From positions 1-58,347 of the forward strand of contig JAMWZR010000016.1 of assembly GCA_024282035.1 (NCBI GenBank): DNA of 58,347 nucleotides, read 5' to 3'. Positions 1 to 8,757 of the stretch are shown here, in pieces (the first letter of the stretch is position 1; the number at the start of each line of letters is the position of its first letter). A program made the position numbers and the translations under genes. The notes under the pieces are model-generated. The model was not told the origin of the DNA, ran no database searches, and worked only from the letters and a program-made list of their open reading frames with translations. The DNA comes from Nitrosomonas sp. (GTDB lineage: Bacteria > Pseudomonadota > Gammaproteobacteria > Burkholderiales > Nitrosomonadaceae).

Positions 1-68
1 AACAAACTCAAATTTGATGAGCTAAACCATCTCTTAATCTAGACAATCGTCTGTCCAAATTGCCTTGA

Positions 69-344
69 CGACGTACAGATGGCCGTGCATCACTGGTATA
101 TGATTTGATGGAACCCTTGCGGCCAGTTGTCGATCAAGCTATTTTTAGTTGGGTGGCGATGCAGCGATGGCGCAGGGCTGATTTTGTGATTGATAGGCAG
201 GGTGTGATTAGGGTTCACCCGCAATTAGGTAGAGTCGTGGTAGCAAAAGCAGTGTTACCGGATAATGTGATTCGGGAAGAAATTAACAGTTATGTGAGTT
301 TGCTTAAGCGACTGGGCAATGGCTTGTCAGTGGCAAGTAGATAA
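69..344 (+). pseudogene. Cas1 CRISPR integrase, C-terminal remnant
   Basis: Cas1 is the metal-dependent integrase that inserts new spacers into CRISPR arrays. The open frame reads through a YDLMEP-RPVVD motif (about 99-131), typical of the C-terminal catalytic half of Cas1, where the acidic residues help bind metal. A stretch with RADFVIDRQGV and HPQLGR follows, also typical of the Cas1 tail. The frame is closed by a TGA at 66-68. The bases before it spell a Cas1-like LDDVQ in another frame, so a frameshift or decay is likely. Only about 90 of the usual 300 or more residues remain, unless the rest lies beyond the window edge in another frame. No cas2 or repeat array is visible beside it. Family assignment is by motif memory. 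Confidence 0.7.
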
Positions 345-483
345 TTTCCGACAAAACTACAGCCTCTTTTGAAAGTGTACGGCGTTTTGGGAGAAGTTAA
401 CATACCCCCTCCCTTTCTCGACTAGCGATGACCGGTTACAGTCCAATTTTTATTGAAGAGATGTTGGTGATGACATTCCGTGC

Positions 484-507
484 AGCTTGGGGGCACACCC
501 CCAAGCT
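484..507. terminator. Perfect 10-bp hairpin downstream of the peroxidase gene
   Basis: AGCTTGGGGG and CCCCCAAGCT flank a four-base CACA loop. The stem is GC-rich and lies 16 bases past the stop of the minus-strand peroxidase gene. It has no T-run on either strand, so it is not a classical intrinsic terminator. It may protect the mRNA 3' end or help Rho-dependent termination. Confidence 0.45.
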
Positions 508-522
508 ATTGCAATCAGAAAT

Positions 523-1566
523 TTATTTCGCGCTTTTACTGGTAAGTGAACCCAAGAAAGCTTTGACGTCATCTGTGAATCCCGGACCCACTTCGCGACC
601 AAGCTGGTGTTTTGCCATCAAACGAATAGCCTCGTCCAATGTGCTAACCGAGCCGTCATGGAAATACGGTCCTGTTTTGGTAATGTTTCTGAGGCTCGGT
701 ACTTTAAACACTTTTTTGTCTGTCTCAATACCGGTTACTTCAAAACGTCCCATGTCTTTTGTGTCATAAGACTCAACCACACCAATTTTTTTGTATGAAT
801 TGCCGCCAATGGCAACACCGTTATGGCATGTTGCACATCCCATATGCATGAATTTATGCAAACCTCTTTTTTCACTGTCATTAAGGGCACTTTCATTACC
901 ATTCAGATAATCATCGAAGCGTGAAGGGGTCAAAAGAGTACGTTCGAAAGCACCAATGGCTTTGCCCACATTTTTATATTGTATTGGGTCCTTTTCACCT
1001 TTGAATGCTTCATCAAACAGACCTTTATATTCATCAATTTTCTTTAACTTGTCGACAACGGCTCCTTCGTTCGGCATACCCATTTCAATCGGATTCAGAA
1101 TAGGACCCAGAGCTTGTTCTTCTACATCCTTGGCACGTCCATCCCAGAATTGTGCGATGTGAAGTGCTGCATTCATTGTGGTTGGTGAGTTTCTACCGCC
1201 ACGCTTGCCTTCATGGCCTGGTGATGTGGGTTGGCCGTCTACGCCAAAATTATCCAGTTGATGACAGGAATTGCAGGCAATTTTGTCATTGATCGAGAGC
1301 CGGGGATCAAGATAAAGTTTTTTTCCAAGTTTGATGAGTGCTTCATTCTTTTTCTCATCAATAATGGATGCGGGTAACGGTTCAAAAAATTGTTTCAGGG
1401 CATTTTTGTCTGCAGGATGATGGCCTCCATGTGCGCCGCCGTGATGGTCTCCTTTATGCATGTCACCATGCTGATGATCGGTTTTCGCATCTGCAGCATG
1501 ATCGTGACCACTCTGTGCAAAACTATAAGTGCTGAAAATAAGCATAAAAAACAAGACTAATTTCAT
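523..1566 (-). CDS. Di-heme cytochrome c peroxidase (CcpA/MauG family) with His-rich N-terminus
   Basis: This is a periplasmic di-heme peroxidase that should reduce H2O2 with electrons from small c-type cytochromes. The 347-residue product starts with a signal peptide (residues 1-18). A linker at residues 21-50 contains ten histidines. Two haem sites follow, CNSCH at 98-102 and CATCH at 244-248. The family motifs PSLRN (290-294) and YFHDGSV (301-307) are present. An AGGAGG ribosome site lies just before the ATG. The histidine-rich stretch is not a standard part of the family and suggests metal binding (inference). The gene points away from the unknown secreted protein at 2056. Confidence 0.9.
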   Translation of the reverse strand: MKLVLFFMLIFSTYSFAQSGHDHAADAKTDHQHGDMHKGDHHGGAHGGHHPADKNALKQFFEPLPASIIDEKKNEALIKLGKKLYLDPRLSINDKIACNSCHQLDNFGVDGQPTSPGHEGKRGGRNSPTTMNAALHIAQFWDGRAKDVEEQALGPILNPIEMGMPNEGAVVDKLKKIDEYKGLFDEAFKGEKDPIQYKNVGKAIGAFERTLLTPSRFDDYLNGNESALNDSEKRGLHKFMHMGCATCHNGVAIGGNSYKKIGVVESYDTKDMGRFEVTGIETDKKVFKVPSLRNITKTGPYFHDGSVSTLDEAIRLMAKHQLGREVGPGFTDDVKAFLGSLTSKSAK

Positions 1567-2055
1567 GTTACCTCCTTGGGATTGATAGCAAAAATGAATT
1601 ATTATTTTTAGGAAAATGATTCTGGGAAGATTAGAGAAGAAAATACAAAGAAATAAATAGTCTCTTTCTTAAATTTCCATCTTCTCACTGCATTGTATAC
1701 CTAACCCTCTTGGATTGGGTAACTCAAAGAAACTAAGTAACTGGCTAAAATTCAATAAACAAGAATAATCCCTCCTTTAAATCAGTTATCAATTATTGTC
1801 CTGGCAAATGCGTATCGAATGGAAAACTGGAAGCTGCCTAAAATCAAAAGGAATTTTTGATGACCTCTAGTATTAATCTTGCAATATCTACGCATTTTAT
1901 AAATTCCTAAATTCTGTTACGCTCGAACTCTCCCAAAGAGTTTATTGCTCAGTTTGTCCTCGTGTCATATTTTTTTGGTAATTTGTGCCACATGCTGTGT
2001 CATGTGCTCTCAAAACCAGAGATATATCGTATTTTTTATTATTTCAGGACATATC
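1567..2055. other. AT-rich divergent intergenic region without a recognisable gene
   Basis: This 489-bp region separates the divergent peroxidase gene and the secreted protein gene and must hold promoters for both. I see no convincing ORF, tRNA or repeat. A weakly Fur-like AT-rich stretch occurs near 1595-1625 but does not match a Fur box well enough to call. Confidence 0.4.
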
Positions 2056-2490
2056 ATGAACAAAAACTTAAAGAATAAGATGGTTTGCATGGCAGTAATC
2101 AGTTTGTCGATCGTTCAGTCTAGTGCTGTCTTCTCCCATCAATTGATCAATAGTCTTACCGCAGCTCATGCCGTTGACCTGCATTTGGTGACCTGTGCAG
2201 AAACAGACAATCACCACTTGTATGTTCAGATCGATGATCTTAAGGTCGTAGATGCTCGCCAATTTAATATATTGGTTGTGAAAGACAAAACGATCTCCAG
2301 TACAACCAATCCAGATGGGAAATCGAGTCCCAGCATACGCGTACCCGGTGGTACAGGAGTCTATCAGGCCTTTATCAGCCAAACCTCCGGTGGTGAAAAA
2401 GCAGCCAATTATCAGCTTGTTTTTCATTGTGAAGATATCGATAACACGCATTTTGAAACTTCGTCATTTTTAAAAATCGATCAGCCTTGA
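2056..2490 (+). CDS. Secreted protein of unknown function
   Basis: I do not recognise a named family. The 144-residue product has a basic start and a hydrophobic signal peptide (about residues 1-38, ending near AHA). A mature domain rich in beta-strand-like segments follows. Its only two cysteines are C47 and C125, well placed for a disulfide, and there are several His pairs (HH at 53-54). The ATG at 2056 follows CAGGA and is preferred over the far upstream in-frame start at 1945, which would bury the signal peptide. It converges on the BNR gene, with nine bases between the stop codons. The neighbours suggest a periplasmic role, possibly redox- or metal-related (inference). Confidence 0.65.
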   Translation: MNKNLKNKMVCMAVISLSIVQSSAVFSHQLINSLTAAHAVDLHLVTCAETDNHHLYVQIDDLKVVDARQFNILVVKDKTISSTTNPDGKSSPSIRVPGGTGVYQAFISQTSGGEKAANYQLVFHCEDIDNTHFETSSFLKIDQP

Positions 2491-2499
2491 TCGGATTCA

Positions 2500-3702
2500 T
2501 TATTTGATGTCTGCCGGTTTAACCGGTACCAGCATATAACCTGTATCCAGGCTATTCCAAGACAAATAAATCTGCTCACCATCGGAGATCAATGCGGGGT
2601 GAGCAGATTGCGAACCGGACTCGGCAAGAATACGGATTGGTGACCATTGCTTGCCACTATCCATCGAATACATACTTTCTATCCGTGTTTTAATACCATC
2701 GAACACTTTCCACACCAATGCTACTTCTTTATTTAAAGCTAGCACATCTGCACGACCAGGAAGTTTTTCCGGGTCGCCGATTTGCATTGGACTGGAAAAG
2801 TGCTTTCCTTGATCATCCGAAAAAGCATAATAGAGTCCGCTGCGTTTCTCCCCCTGGGTAAACCAGGCGATGTGATAGCGGCCATCTTGAGCAATCGATA
2901 ATGCCGGACCGTGTGTCGGGCAACCTTCGATTTGCCAGTCATCGAATGTGACACGCCAGGATTCACTTGCCTGCTTGTCTGGGGAAATTTTGAGCAAACC
3001 GTGATCGCGAATATTATCGGCATAAACAAAGCGTGCGAGGATGATCAAGTTACCATCCTTGTCCTTATCGATGGCTGTCCTGCAGCAGGAGCAGGTATTC
3101 CTGGCAACACGTTTATCTTCAGGTGGTGTGCCAGGGGTATTCATCTTTAACGCGTTATAGTAGAGCGATAAATCTCCGCCGCCCAGTTTTTTATACTCGG
3201 CTCGATCCCGCACATCATGCCACAGGAAATGAGCCTGATCGCTTGTGTCCAGAAGCATTTCGGTTTGATAGTGATACCAGGAATCGGCTGTGGAACTTAT
3301 TTTGGTCGGTGTACTGAACTGCGTGCCATCACTGGAATAACTGAAAAAACTGGTGCTGGATTGTTTGTCATCGGCAAAATACAGGACATACACGCCGCCT
3401 TTTCGATCGACTGCGATTGAAGGGGGATTTTCGTCCCACAAGTGGATGGATTGATCCACAGAGTGAATACGAACTGCTGCACTGAAGGTTTTGCCATAAT
3501 CTGTGGAGTAATCAACCGAGACAAATTGCTGTGATGGCACGATTCGCCATAGCTTTTTGTCGGGACCAAACGCAGCAGCCGTAAAAATTTTTTGTTCTGG
3601 TCGCAGTTTCTCGAATTCGGTACTCCAACTGTAAGTCGTAAAAATGGGAAGCCAGTTCAAGCAAAATAAACAAGACAATAGCAAAACGCGTGGTATCAAC
3701 AT
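2500..3702 (-). CDS. Secreted BNR/Asp-box (sialidase-fold) protein with CSCC cluster
   Basis: This is a predicted exported six-bladed beta-propeller of the sialidase/BNR superfamily, 400 residues long, with an N-terminal signal peptide (about 1-27). Four Asp-box-like motifs are visible: STDYGKTF (66), SSDGTQF (123), SDDQGKHF (295) and SMDSGKQW (346). A tight CSCC cluster sits at 204-207, with another Cys at 261. I do not see an arginine triad, so sialidase activity should not be assumed. I chose the ATG at 3702; a TTG eight codons upstream is also in frame. It lies downstream of a TlpA-like gene on the same strand (133-bp gap), which could help form or keep its Cys pairs (inference). Confidence 0.75.
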   Translation of the reverse strand: MLIPRVLLLSCLFCLNWLPIFTTYSWSTEFEKLRPEQKIFTAAAFGPDKKLWRIVPSQQFVSVDYSTDYGKTFSAAVRIHSVDQSIHLWDENPPSIAVDRKGGVYVLYFADDKQSSTSFFSYSSDGTQFSTPTKISSTADSWYHYQTEMLLDTSDQAHFLWHDVRDRAEYKKLGGGDLSLYYNALKMNTPGTPPEDKRVARNTCSCCRTAIDKDKDGNLIILARFVYADNIRDHGLLKISPDKQASESWRVTFDDWQIEGCPTHGPALSIAQDGRYHIAWFTQGEKRSGLYYAFSDDQGKHFSSPMQIGDPEKLPGRADVLALNKEVALVWKVFDGIKTRIESMYSMDSGKQWSPIRILAESGSQSAHPALISDGEQIYLSWNSLDTGYMLVPVKPADIK

Positions 3703-3835
3703 ATCTTTAGTAGATAGGAATATCAAACGATATAAGCAAGAAATAAAGTGAGTGATCGGAAAAAGGCCGCAAAAAAGTGACGCTGTTGCACCAGGTTAAA
3801 AATGTGTTAAAGCAGCATTTATGTGTACTGACTAG

Positions 3836-4330
3836 TTAATTCAGGATTGTCTTGATCAAGGCTTCGATTTTTTCATCGGGTATTGATCCGCTGATACCAA
3901 TACGCTGATGGTTTTTATCGATAAAGTAAGTGCGTGGTACTTCACCATACCATTTGGGATCAATCTCATGACGCAATCTTTGTGCATTGGCATCGGCAAA
4001 AATCCAGTTATCGGTTTGTTTGAGCTTGTGCTCGGTCAGAATCGAGTGGACTTGCTCCGATGCCGATACATCGTCCGTTGCCAACATTATCAAGTTGACT
4101 CCGGGCATGCGTTGGTGCAATTCACTCATTATCGGCATCTTATTTCTGCAACTGGTACAGTTGACAGACCAGATCATCAGAACAAGTGGTTTGTCCGTAT
4201 ACTCATTGAGTAGTTGTCGATAGCTGCCTGATGTAAAGGGCTTTAATTGTGCCGTGTCGGCATGCGCGGTTAAGCCGGTAACTTGGAGTGCGCACAATAA
4301 AATTGCGACGATGATTTTTGGAAGCTTCAT
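3836..4330 (-). CDS. TlpA-like periplasmic thioredoxin-fold protein
   Basis: This 164-residue exported thiol-disulfide protein has a signal peptide at residues 1-24. A thioredoxin fold follows, with the redox motif WSVNCTSC (C58 and C61) in the usual place after the first strand. The cis-Pro segment EVPRTYFID is present near residue 130. TlpA/ResA/DsbE relatives reduce cysteines of partner proteins outside the cytoplasm, often apocytochromes or copper proteins. Here the likely partner is the Cys-rich BNR protein encoded just downstream (inference from context). Confidence 0.8.
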   Translation of the reverse strand: MKLPKIIVAILLCALQVTGLTAHADTAQLKPFTSGSYRQLLNEYTDKPLVLMIWSVNCTSCRNKMPIMSELHQRMPGVNLIMLATDDVSASEQVHSILTEHKLKQTDNWIFADANAQRLRHEIDPKWYGEVPRTYFIDKNHQRIGISGSIPDEKIEALIKTILN

Positions 4331-4735
4331 GATAAAAAGGCTCTCAGCAAGGGTGAATATCTTTTGGATTCAGAGTTGATTCATTATTTGCGGCAGCTCC
4401 CAGTTTGTTTATAGGTATCAATCCATAGTGATTCAATGATAGAAAGACCGGGAAGCTGATCAATATCCGCTATTGATTATCTATAAAATCGGATAAATTG
4501 AACATGTGACAATTTGTCGCAATCTGTTCTGATGCATATCACATGGTTCTTTTATAAGAATGGCCATCAAATTGCGCAATTGGTCAGTCGCATTGTGTCA
4601 TCAATACATTATTTCTTTCATCTTAACTGTAGAGAATTGGTTATTCGATGGCAGTCGTTTTATAATCCGTATTTATTTAAAATCTATGCAGTGATTAGGT
4701 CACACGACCGGTTGCCAGGTGGCGTGTAATAAAGT
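4331..4735. other. Intergenic region upstream of dapC
   Basis: This 405-bp region lies between divergent tlpA-like and dapC genes. I see no supported gene; the 71-codon frame at 4514-4729 has no family signature. Two short palindromes stand out: GACAA-T-TTGTC at 4508-4518 and AATTGCGCAATT at 4570-4581. Either could be an operator, but this is not supported beyond symmetry. Confidence 0.35.
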
Positions 4736-5932
4736 ATGAATCCACATTTGAATCTCCTACAGCCTTATCCGTTTCAAAAGCTGCGACATCTTTTTGAAAA
4801 TATTCATCGCAATGTGGACTTGCCGGCCATTGAATTACAGATCGGTGAACCCAAGCATGCCACGCCAGAATTTATCCGTCAGGCACTGGTTGATCATCTG
4901 AATGGCTTATCGACCTATCCGACGACACAGGGTTTGCCCATGTTGCGTCGAACGATTGCGGAATGGGCGATGAAGCGCTACCGTCTTGGAGCAATTGATC
5001 CCGACACCCAGATCATTCCGGTTAATGGTAGTCGCGAAGCATTGTTTTCATTTGCGCAGACCGTTATTGACAGCAATGTGCATAAACCGTTTGTGGTTTG
5101 TCCCAATCCGTTTTATCAGATTTATGAAGGTGCGGCATTGTTGGCAGGAGCAACGCCTTATTTTATCAATACGTTACCGGAGAATCGTTTCAAGCTGGAT
5201 TTTACGCAATTGAACGAGCAGGTCTGGTCACGCACGCAGCTGATTTATGTTTGTTCACCCAACAATCCGACTGGCAGTGTGATGGCTTTGGATGACTGGA
5301 AGGCGTTATTTGCACTTTCCGATCGATATGGATTCGTGGTTGCTGCTGATGAATGCTACTCTGAAATTTACTTTGATGAAGCCAACCCACCACTGGGTGC
5401 GCTGGATGCCGCAAATCAACTGGGGCGCACCGATTTTGCCCGCCTGGTTGTTTTCAATAGCTTATCCAAGCGATCCAATGTGCCGGGTTTGCGTTCAGGA
5501 TTTGTAGCGGGTGATGCCAAGATTATCGAAAAATTTTTACTGTATCGGACATATCACGGTTCGGCCATGAATCCCGCAGCTCAAGCTGCCAGTGCAGCAG
5601 CCTGGGGTGATGAAAATCATGTCATTCAGAACCGCCGTTTATACGCACAAAAATTTTCCGATGCGATCAGGATTCTATCGGGAACCCTTCCCGTGCAAAT
5701 GCCCGATGCCGGTTTTTATCTGTGGATTCAAACTCCCATCAGTGATACCGCATTCACCAGACAGCTCTACCGGGATTATAATGTAACAGTGTTGCCAGGT
5801 AGTTATCTGGCCCGGGATGCACAAGAACTGAATCCAGGGAAAAATTACATTCGGGTGGCGTTAGTGGCATCTCCACAGGAGTGCAGCGAAGCTATGCAAA
5901 GAATAAAAAGTTTTGTGATGCAATTAAGTTAA
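4736..5932 (+). CDS. dapC: N-succinyl-L,L-diaminopimelate aminotransferase
   Basis: This PLP enzyme transaminates N-succinyl-2-amino-6-oxopimelate in the succinylase branch of lysine/diaminopimelate synthesis. The 398-residue product is a class I/II aminotransferase. It carries SPNNPTG at 174-180, an ADECY motif near 204-208 and the PLP lysine K245 in [14 protein letters not shown]. Substrate assignment rests on the next gene, dapD, which follows after 26 bases, and on betaproteobacterial convention. The closely related AlaA/PatA group cannot be fully excluded. Confidence 0.88.
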   Translation: MNPHLNLLQPYPFQKLRHLFENIHRNVDLPAIELQIGEPKHATPEFIRQALVDHLNGLSTYPTTQGLPMLRRTIAEWAMKRYRLGAIDPDTQIIPVNGSREALFSFAQTVIDSNVHKPFVVCPNPFYQIYEGAALLAGATPYFINTLPENRFKLDFTQLNEQVWSRTQLIYVCSPNNPTGSVMALDDWKALFALSDRYGFVVAADECYSEIYFDEANPPLGALDAANQLGRTDFARLVVFNSLSKRSNVPGLRSGFVAGDAKIIEKFLLYRTYHGSAMNPAAQAASAAAWGDENHVIQNRRLYAQKFSDAIRILSGTLPVQMPDAGFYLWIQTPISDTAFTRQLYRDYNVTVLPGSYLARDAQELNPGKNYIRVALVASPQECSEAMQRIKSFVMQLS

Positions 5933-5958
5933 GCAGGAAATTATTTTTAAGGAAAATT

Positions 5959-6780
5959 ATGAACGAACTACAAGCCATCATTGAAGCCGCTTTTGAGCGC
6001 CGCGCTGAAATCACCCCACGAAATGTGGATGCTAGCCTAAAGGAGTCGGTAGCCCAGGTTCTAACCATGCTGGACAGTGGGAAATTGCGAGTGGCCGAAA
6101 AGATCAATGGGGATTGGGTAACGCATCAATGGATCAAGAAAGCCGTATTGTTGTCATTTCGCATCGAAGACAACAGTTTTATTAAGGGTGGATTCTCGAA
6201 TTACTATGACAAAGTACCATCCAAATTTGCTGATTACAGTTCACGGGATTTTAGGGATGGTGGTTTCCGGGTAGTGCCGCCTGCTGCTGTACGAAAAGGC
6301 TCTTTCATAGCCAATAATGTTGTGTTGATGCCATCCTATGTCAACATTGGGGCTTATGTAGATGAAGGCACCATGGTTGATACCTGGGCTACAGTCGGTT
6401 CCTGCGCACAAATCGGCAAAAACGTTCATTTATCGGGAGGGGTGGGCATTGGTGGAGTCTTGGAACCCGTTCAAGCCAATCCAACAATCATAGAAGACAA
6501 TTGTTTTATCGGTGCACGGTCAGAAATTGTCGAGGGCGTGATCGTGGGTGAGAACTCGGTAATCTCGATGGGTGTATATATTGGTCAGAGCACCAAGATT
6601 TATAACCGGGAAACCGGGGAAATTGCTTATGGGCGCATTCCCCCTGGGTCGGTTGTCGTTTCGGGAAACCTGCCATCTGAAAACGGAAAGTACAGCCTAT
6701 ATTGCGCTGTCATTGTGAAACAGGTGGATGCCAAAACCCGTTCCAAAACTGGAATCAACGAACTGCTACGCGGTATTTGA
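5959..6780 (+). CDS. dapD: Tetrahydrodipicolinate N-succinyltransferase
   Basis: This enzyme transfers succinyl from succinyl-CoA to tetrahydrodipicolinate, the step before DapC. The product is 273 residues, close to the E. coli length of 274. It has a helical N-terminal domain and a left-handed beta-helix of hexapeptide repeats (for example [17 protein letters not shown]). The ATG at 5959 is chosen because AAGGAAA lies just upstream; a longer frame to 5881 overlaps dapC and lacks family similarity. It forms an operon with dapC and is closed by the hairpin at 6805. Confidence 0.95.
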   Translation: MNELQAIIEAAFERRAEITPRNVDASLKESVAQVLTMLDSGKLRVAEKINGDWVTHQWIKKAVLLSFRIEDNSFIKGGFSNYYDKVPSKFADYSSRDFRDGGFRVVPPAAVRKGSFIANNVVLMPSYVNIGAYVDEGTMVDTWATVGSCAQIGKNVHLSGGVGIGGVLEPVQANPTIIEDNCFIGARSEIVEGVIVGENSVISMGVYIGQSTKIYNRETGEIAYGRIPPGSVVVSGNLPSENGKYSLYCAVIVKQVDAKTRSKTGINELLRGI

Positions 6781-6804
6781 CCGGTCAGACTCAGATTTCG
6801 TCCC

Positions 6805-6833
6805 AAAAAAATCCCCGACTGGGGATTTTTTTA
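6805..6833. terminator. Bidirectional intrinsic terminator between dapD and the BON lipoprotein
   Basis: A seven-A run, TCCCC, a four-base loop, GGGGA and a seven-T run give a symmetrical hairpin that ends both convergent transcripts. Confidence 0.85.
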
Positions 6834-7166
6834 TTTCTTGACGATTTGGTTATCCACTTTTTTCACGCCATCCACGATCCATGAGTGCATGTTGACGCGT
6901 GTAAGTTGATCTTCGTTATTTACGTTTCCTGTCAGGGTGACATTTCCCCCTTCAACCTTGATATCCACTTTTGCGCCCTGAAGTACGGGGTCAGATTGAA
7001 TGGCTGCTGCTATCCTGGCATAGATAGTTGAATCATCATAAGCCGGTGCAGTAGGTGGAGGAACCCAAGACTTGTGTGTTTTTTCCGCGTAATTCTCGCA
7101 ACCGACAAGGGAACATAAAATTACAGCAAAAACGAGTGTAGATAGAAATTTGTAATAATCTTGCAT
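6831..7166 (-). CDS. BON-domain lipoprotein
   Basis: This 111-residue envelope lipoprotein has a lipobox LVGC at residues 20-23. A short proline-rich linker follows, then one BON domain (about 43-109) with the typical GGNVTLTGNV core and a terminal VDNQIVKK strand. BON proteins such as OsmY associate with membranes and are often stress-induced; the exact role here is unknown. A ribosome site, AGGAAAC, precedes the ATG. Confidence 0.85.
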   Translation of the reverse strand: MQDYYKFLSTLVFAVILCSLVGCENYAEKTHKSWVPPPTAPAYDDSTIYARIAAAIQSDPVLQGAKVDIKVEGGNVTLTGNVNNEDQLTRVNMHSWIVDGVKKVDNQIVKK

Positions 7167-7425
7167 AGTTTTTGTTTCCTGTTCTTTTTATTTGAAATTT
7201 AACTCAATAATGCGATGTGCATAAACCTGAGAAGCAATTCACATGCATTATTAAAATGATTTTGTAATCATCCATATTTTTGATTCGAGGCTTCAAGAAT
7301 AATAACCCTACTGAATGCATCTTTACAAGTTGGTTAGCCATAAAAATAGTGAACGGATCATAAAATGAGAAGCAATACAATGGCACTGGGTATCAGTCGC
7401 AGTATGAATCAATTTAATAGGGAAA

Positions 7426-8403
7426 TCATGATTTCATCGTGTCATGCAGGAAGCGGCATACATTTGTGGCGAGTTGATTTTCCAGACAATCGAATACGTG
7501 TGAATCGCTCCACTTAATATTGCGCAGCCATGTCAACTGGCGTTTGGCGAGTTGCCGCGTGGCAGCAATACCCGAATCATGTAACTCGATCGAATCGATT
7601 TCCCGATCCAGGTACTGGCAGGTCTGACGATATCCGACGCAGCGCATCGATGGGGAGCTGCTAGACTGGGGAAACTTTTGCCGAATCGATGCGACCTCAT
7701 CAATCAGACCGGAACCGAGCATTTGCTCAAAGCGCTTTGCAATACGCACATGTAATTGACTGCGATCACTCGGAATCAAGGCAAGATTGATGGTGCGATA
7801 CGGTAAGCTAAAAGACTGTTCCGATTGCAAGATTTCCGACATCGGTTTTTGTGTCAGATAAAAAATCTCCAGAGCACGTTGTATGCGTTGACTATCCGTT
7901 GGTTGAATACGCGAGGCCGTTTGTGGATCCAGTTCAGCTAGATGTTGATGCAGCGCGGGCCAGCCACTTTCCAAGGCCTGCTGCTCAAATGTCTTTCGCA
8001 ACTGATGGTCGGCTGCAGGCAGAACGGCAAGACCCTGCTTGAGTGCCTGGAAATACAACATGGTACCGCCCACCAACAGAGGAATATGATTGCGTGACGA
8101 AATAGTTTGCATCATGCTCAATGCATCGGTGCAAAACTGTGCTGCGGAATAAGCTTGATCTGGATTGATCAGATCAATCAGGTGATGTGGGGTCTGCTGT
8201 AATATGGCATCACTGGGTTTGGCGGTACCAATGTTCATGTGGCGGTAAACTTGTGCAGAATCGACACTGATGATCTCAACCGGGAAACGATCTGCAATTT
8301 CGATTGCAATTTGACTCTTTCCACTGGTAGTCGGACCCATCAAGAAAATGGCGGGAGGCAAGTTTTCAGCAGAAGGTTTCACGGTTGTGGTTGTAGTTTG
8401 CAA
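7426..8403 (-). CDS. miaA: tRNA dimethylallyltransferase
   Basis: MiaA adds the dimethylallyl group to A37 of tRNAs that read codons starting with U. The 325-residue product has a P-loop GPTTSGKS at 23-30, the catalytic-region DSAQVYRHMNIGTAKP at 48-63, and the family motif VGGTMLYFQAL near residue 111. The length is normal. It is transcribed away from the DUF2909 gene. The usual partner hfq is not visible nearby. Confidence 0.95.
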   Translation of the reverse strand: MQTTTTTVKPSAENLPPAIFLMGPTTSGKSQIAIEIADRFPVEIISVDSAQVYRHMNIGTAKPSDAILQQTPHHLIDLINPDQAYSAAQFCTDALSMMQTISSRNHIPLLVGGTMLYFQALKQGLAVLPAADHQLRKTFEQQALESGWPALHQHLAELDPQTASRIQPTDSQRIQRALEIFYLTQKPMSEILQSEQSFSLPYRTINLALIPSDRSQLHVRIAKRFEQMLGSGLIDEVASIRQKFPQSSSSPSMRCVGYRQTCQYLDREIDSIELHDSGIAATRQLAKRQLTWLRNIKWSDSHVFDCLENQLATNVCRFLHDTMKS

Positions 8404-8530
8404 AATAATGCATGAGTTGATAATTCATTCTTTATTCAGTTACTTTCTGAGGCTTGCGTCAAATAGCCATTGGACATTGCACAAAAGTTCGTTACACTTC
8501 AAAAAAATCAACTTTCTTGGGAATCAGTCA

Positions 8531-8725
8531 TTGAAGATATTTGCTGGCGTTTTATTTCTGATCATATTATATAGCCTCGGATCAGCCCTATTTTACATGT
8601 ATAAGGATAAAGGCAACTCGACCCGCATGGTTCGTTCCTTAAGTATTCGCATTGCCCTGTCTTTTTTGTTGTTCATTATCATGATGGTCTATACCCGCCT
8701 CAACATGGATATGGATATTGAGTAA
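8531..8725 (+). CDS. Twin-transmembrane protein, DUF2909 family
   Basis: This 64-residue inner-membrane protein has two hydrophobic helices (about residues 1-22 and 41-55) joined by a charged loop with YKDKGNSTRMVRSLSIR. That layout and the motif SLGSAL match the DUF2909 family, often found near cytochrome oxidase assembly genes in Betaproteobacteria. Here no oxidase gene is adjacent. I chose the TTG at 8531 because family members start just before this first helix; the longer frame from 8348 overlaps miaA. Function is unknown. Confidence 0.7.
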   Translation: MKIFAGVLFLIILYSLGSALFYMYKDKGNSTRMVRSLSIRIALSFLLFIIMMVYTRLNMDMDIE

Positions 8726-8757
8726 TACCTGATTCTGGCAGTAGGTTTCCGGGAATA

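Noticed and set aside
1-520. CRISPR array next to the Cas1 remnant
   Set aside because: No direct repeats of 25-40 bases with regular spacing are visible.
1595-1625. Fur box upstream of the peroxidase gene
   Set aside because: AT-rich with partial similarity only; too many mismatches to the 19-bp consensus.
2500-3702. Exo-alpha-sialidase activity
   Set aside because: Asp boxes only show the fold; the catalytic Arg triad and Tyr/Glu pair could not be identified.
4514-4729. 71-codon ORF before dapC
   Set aside because: No ribosome site, no family signature, composition like the surrounding non-coding DNA.
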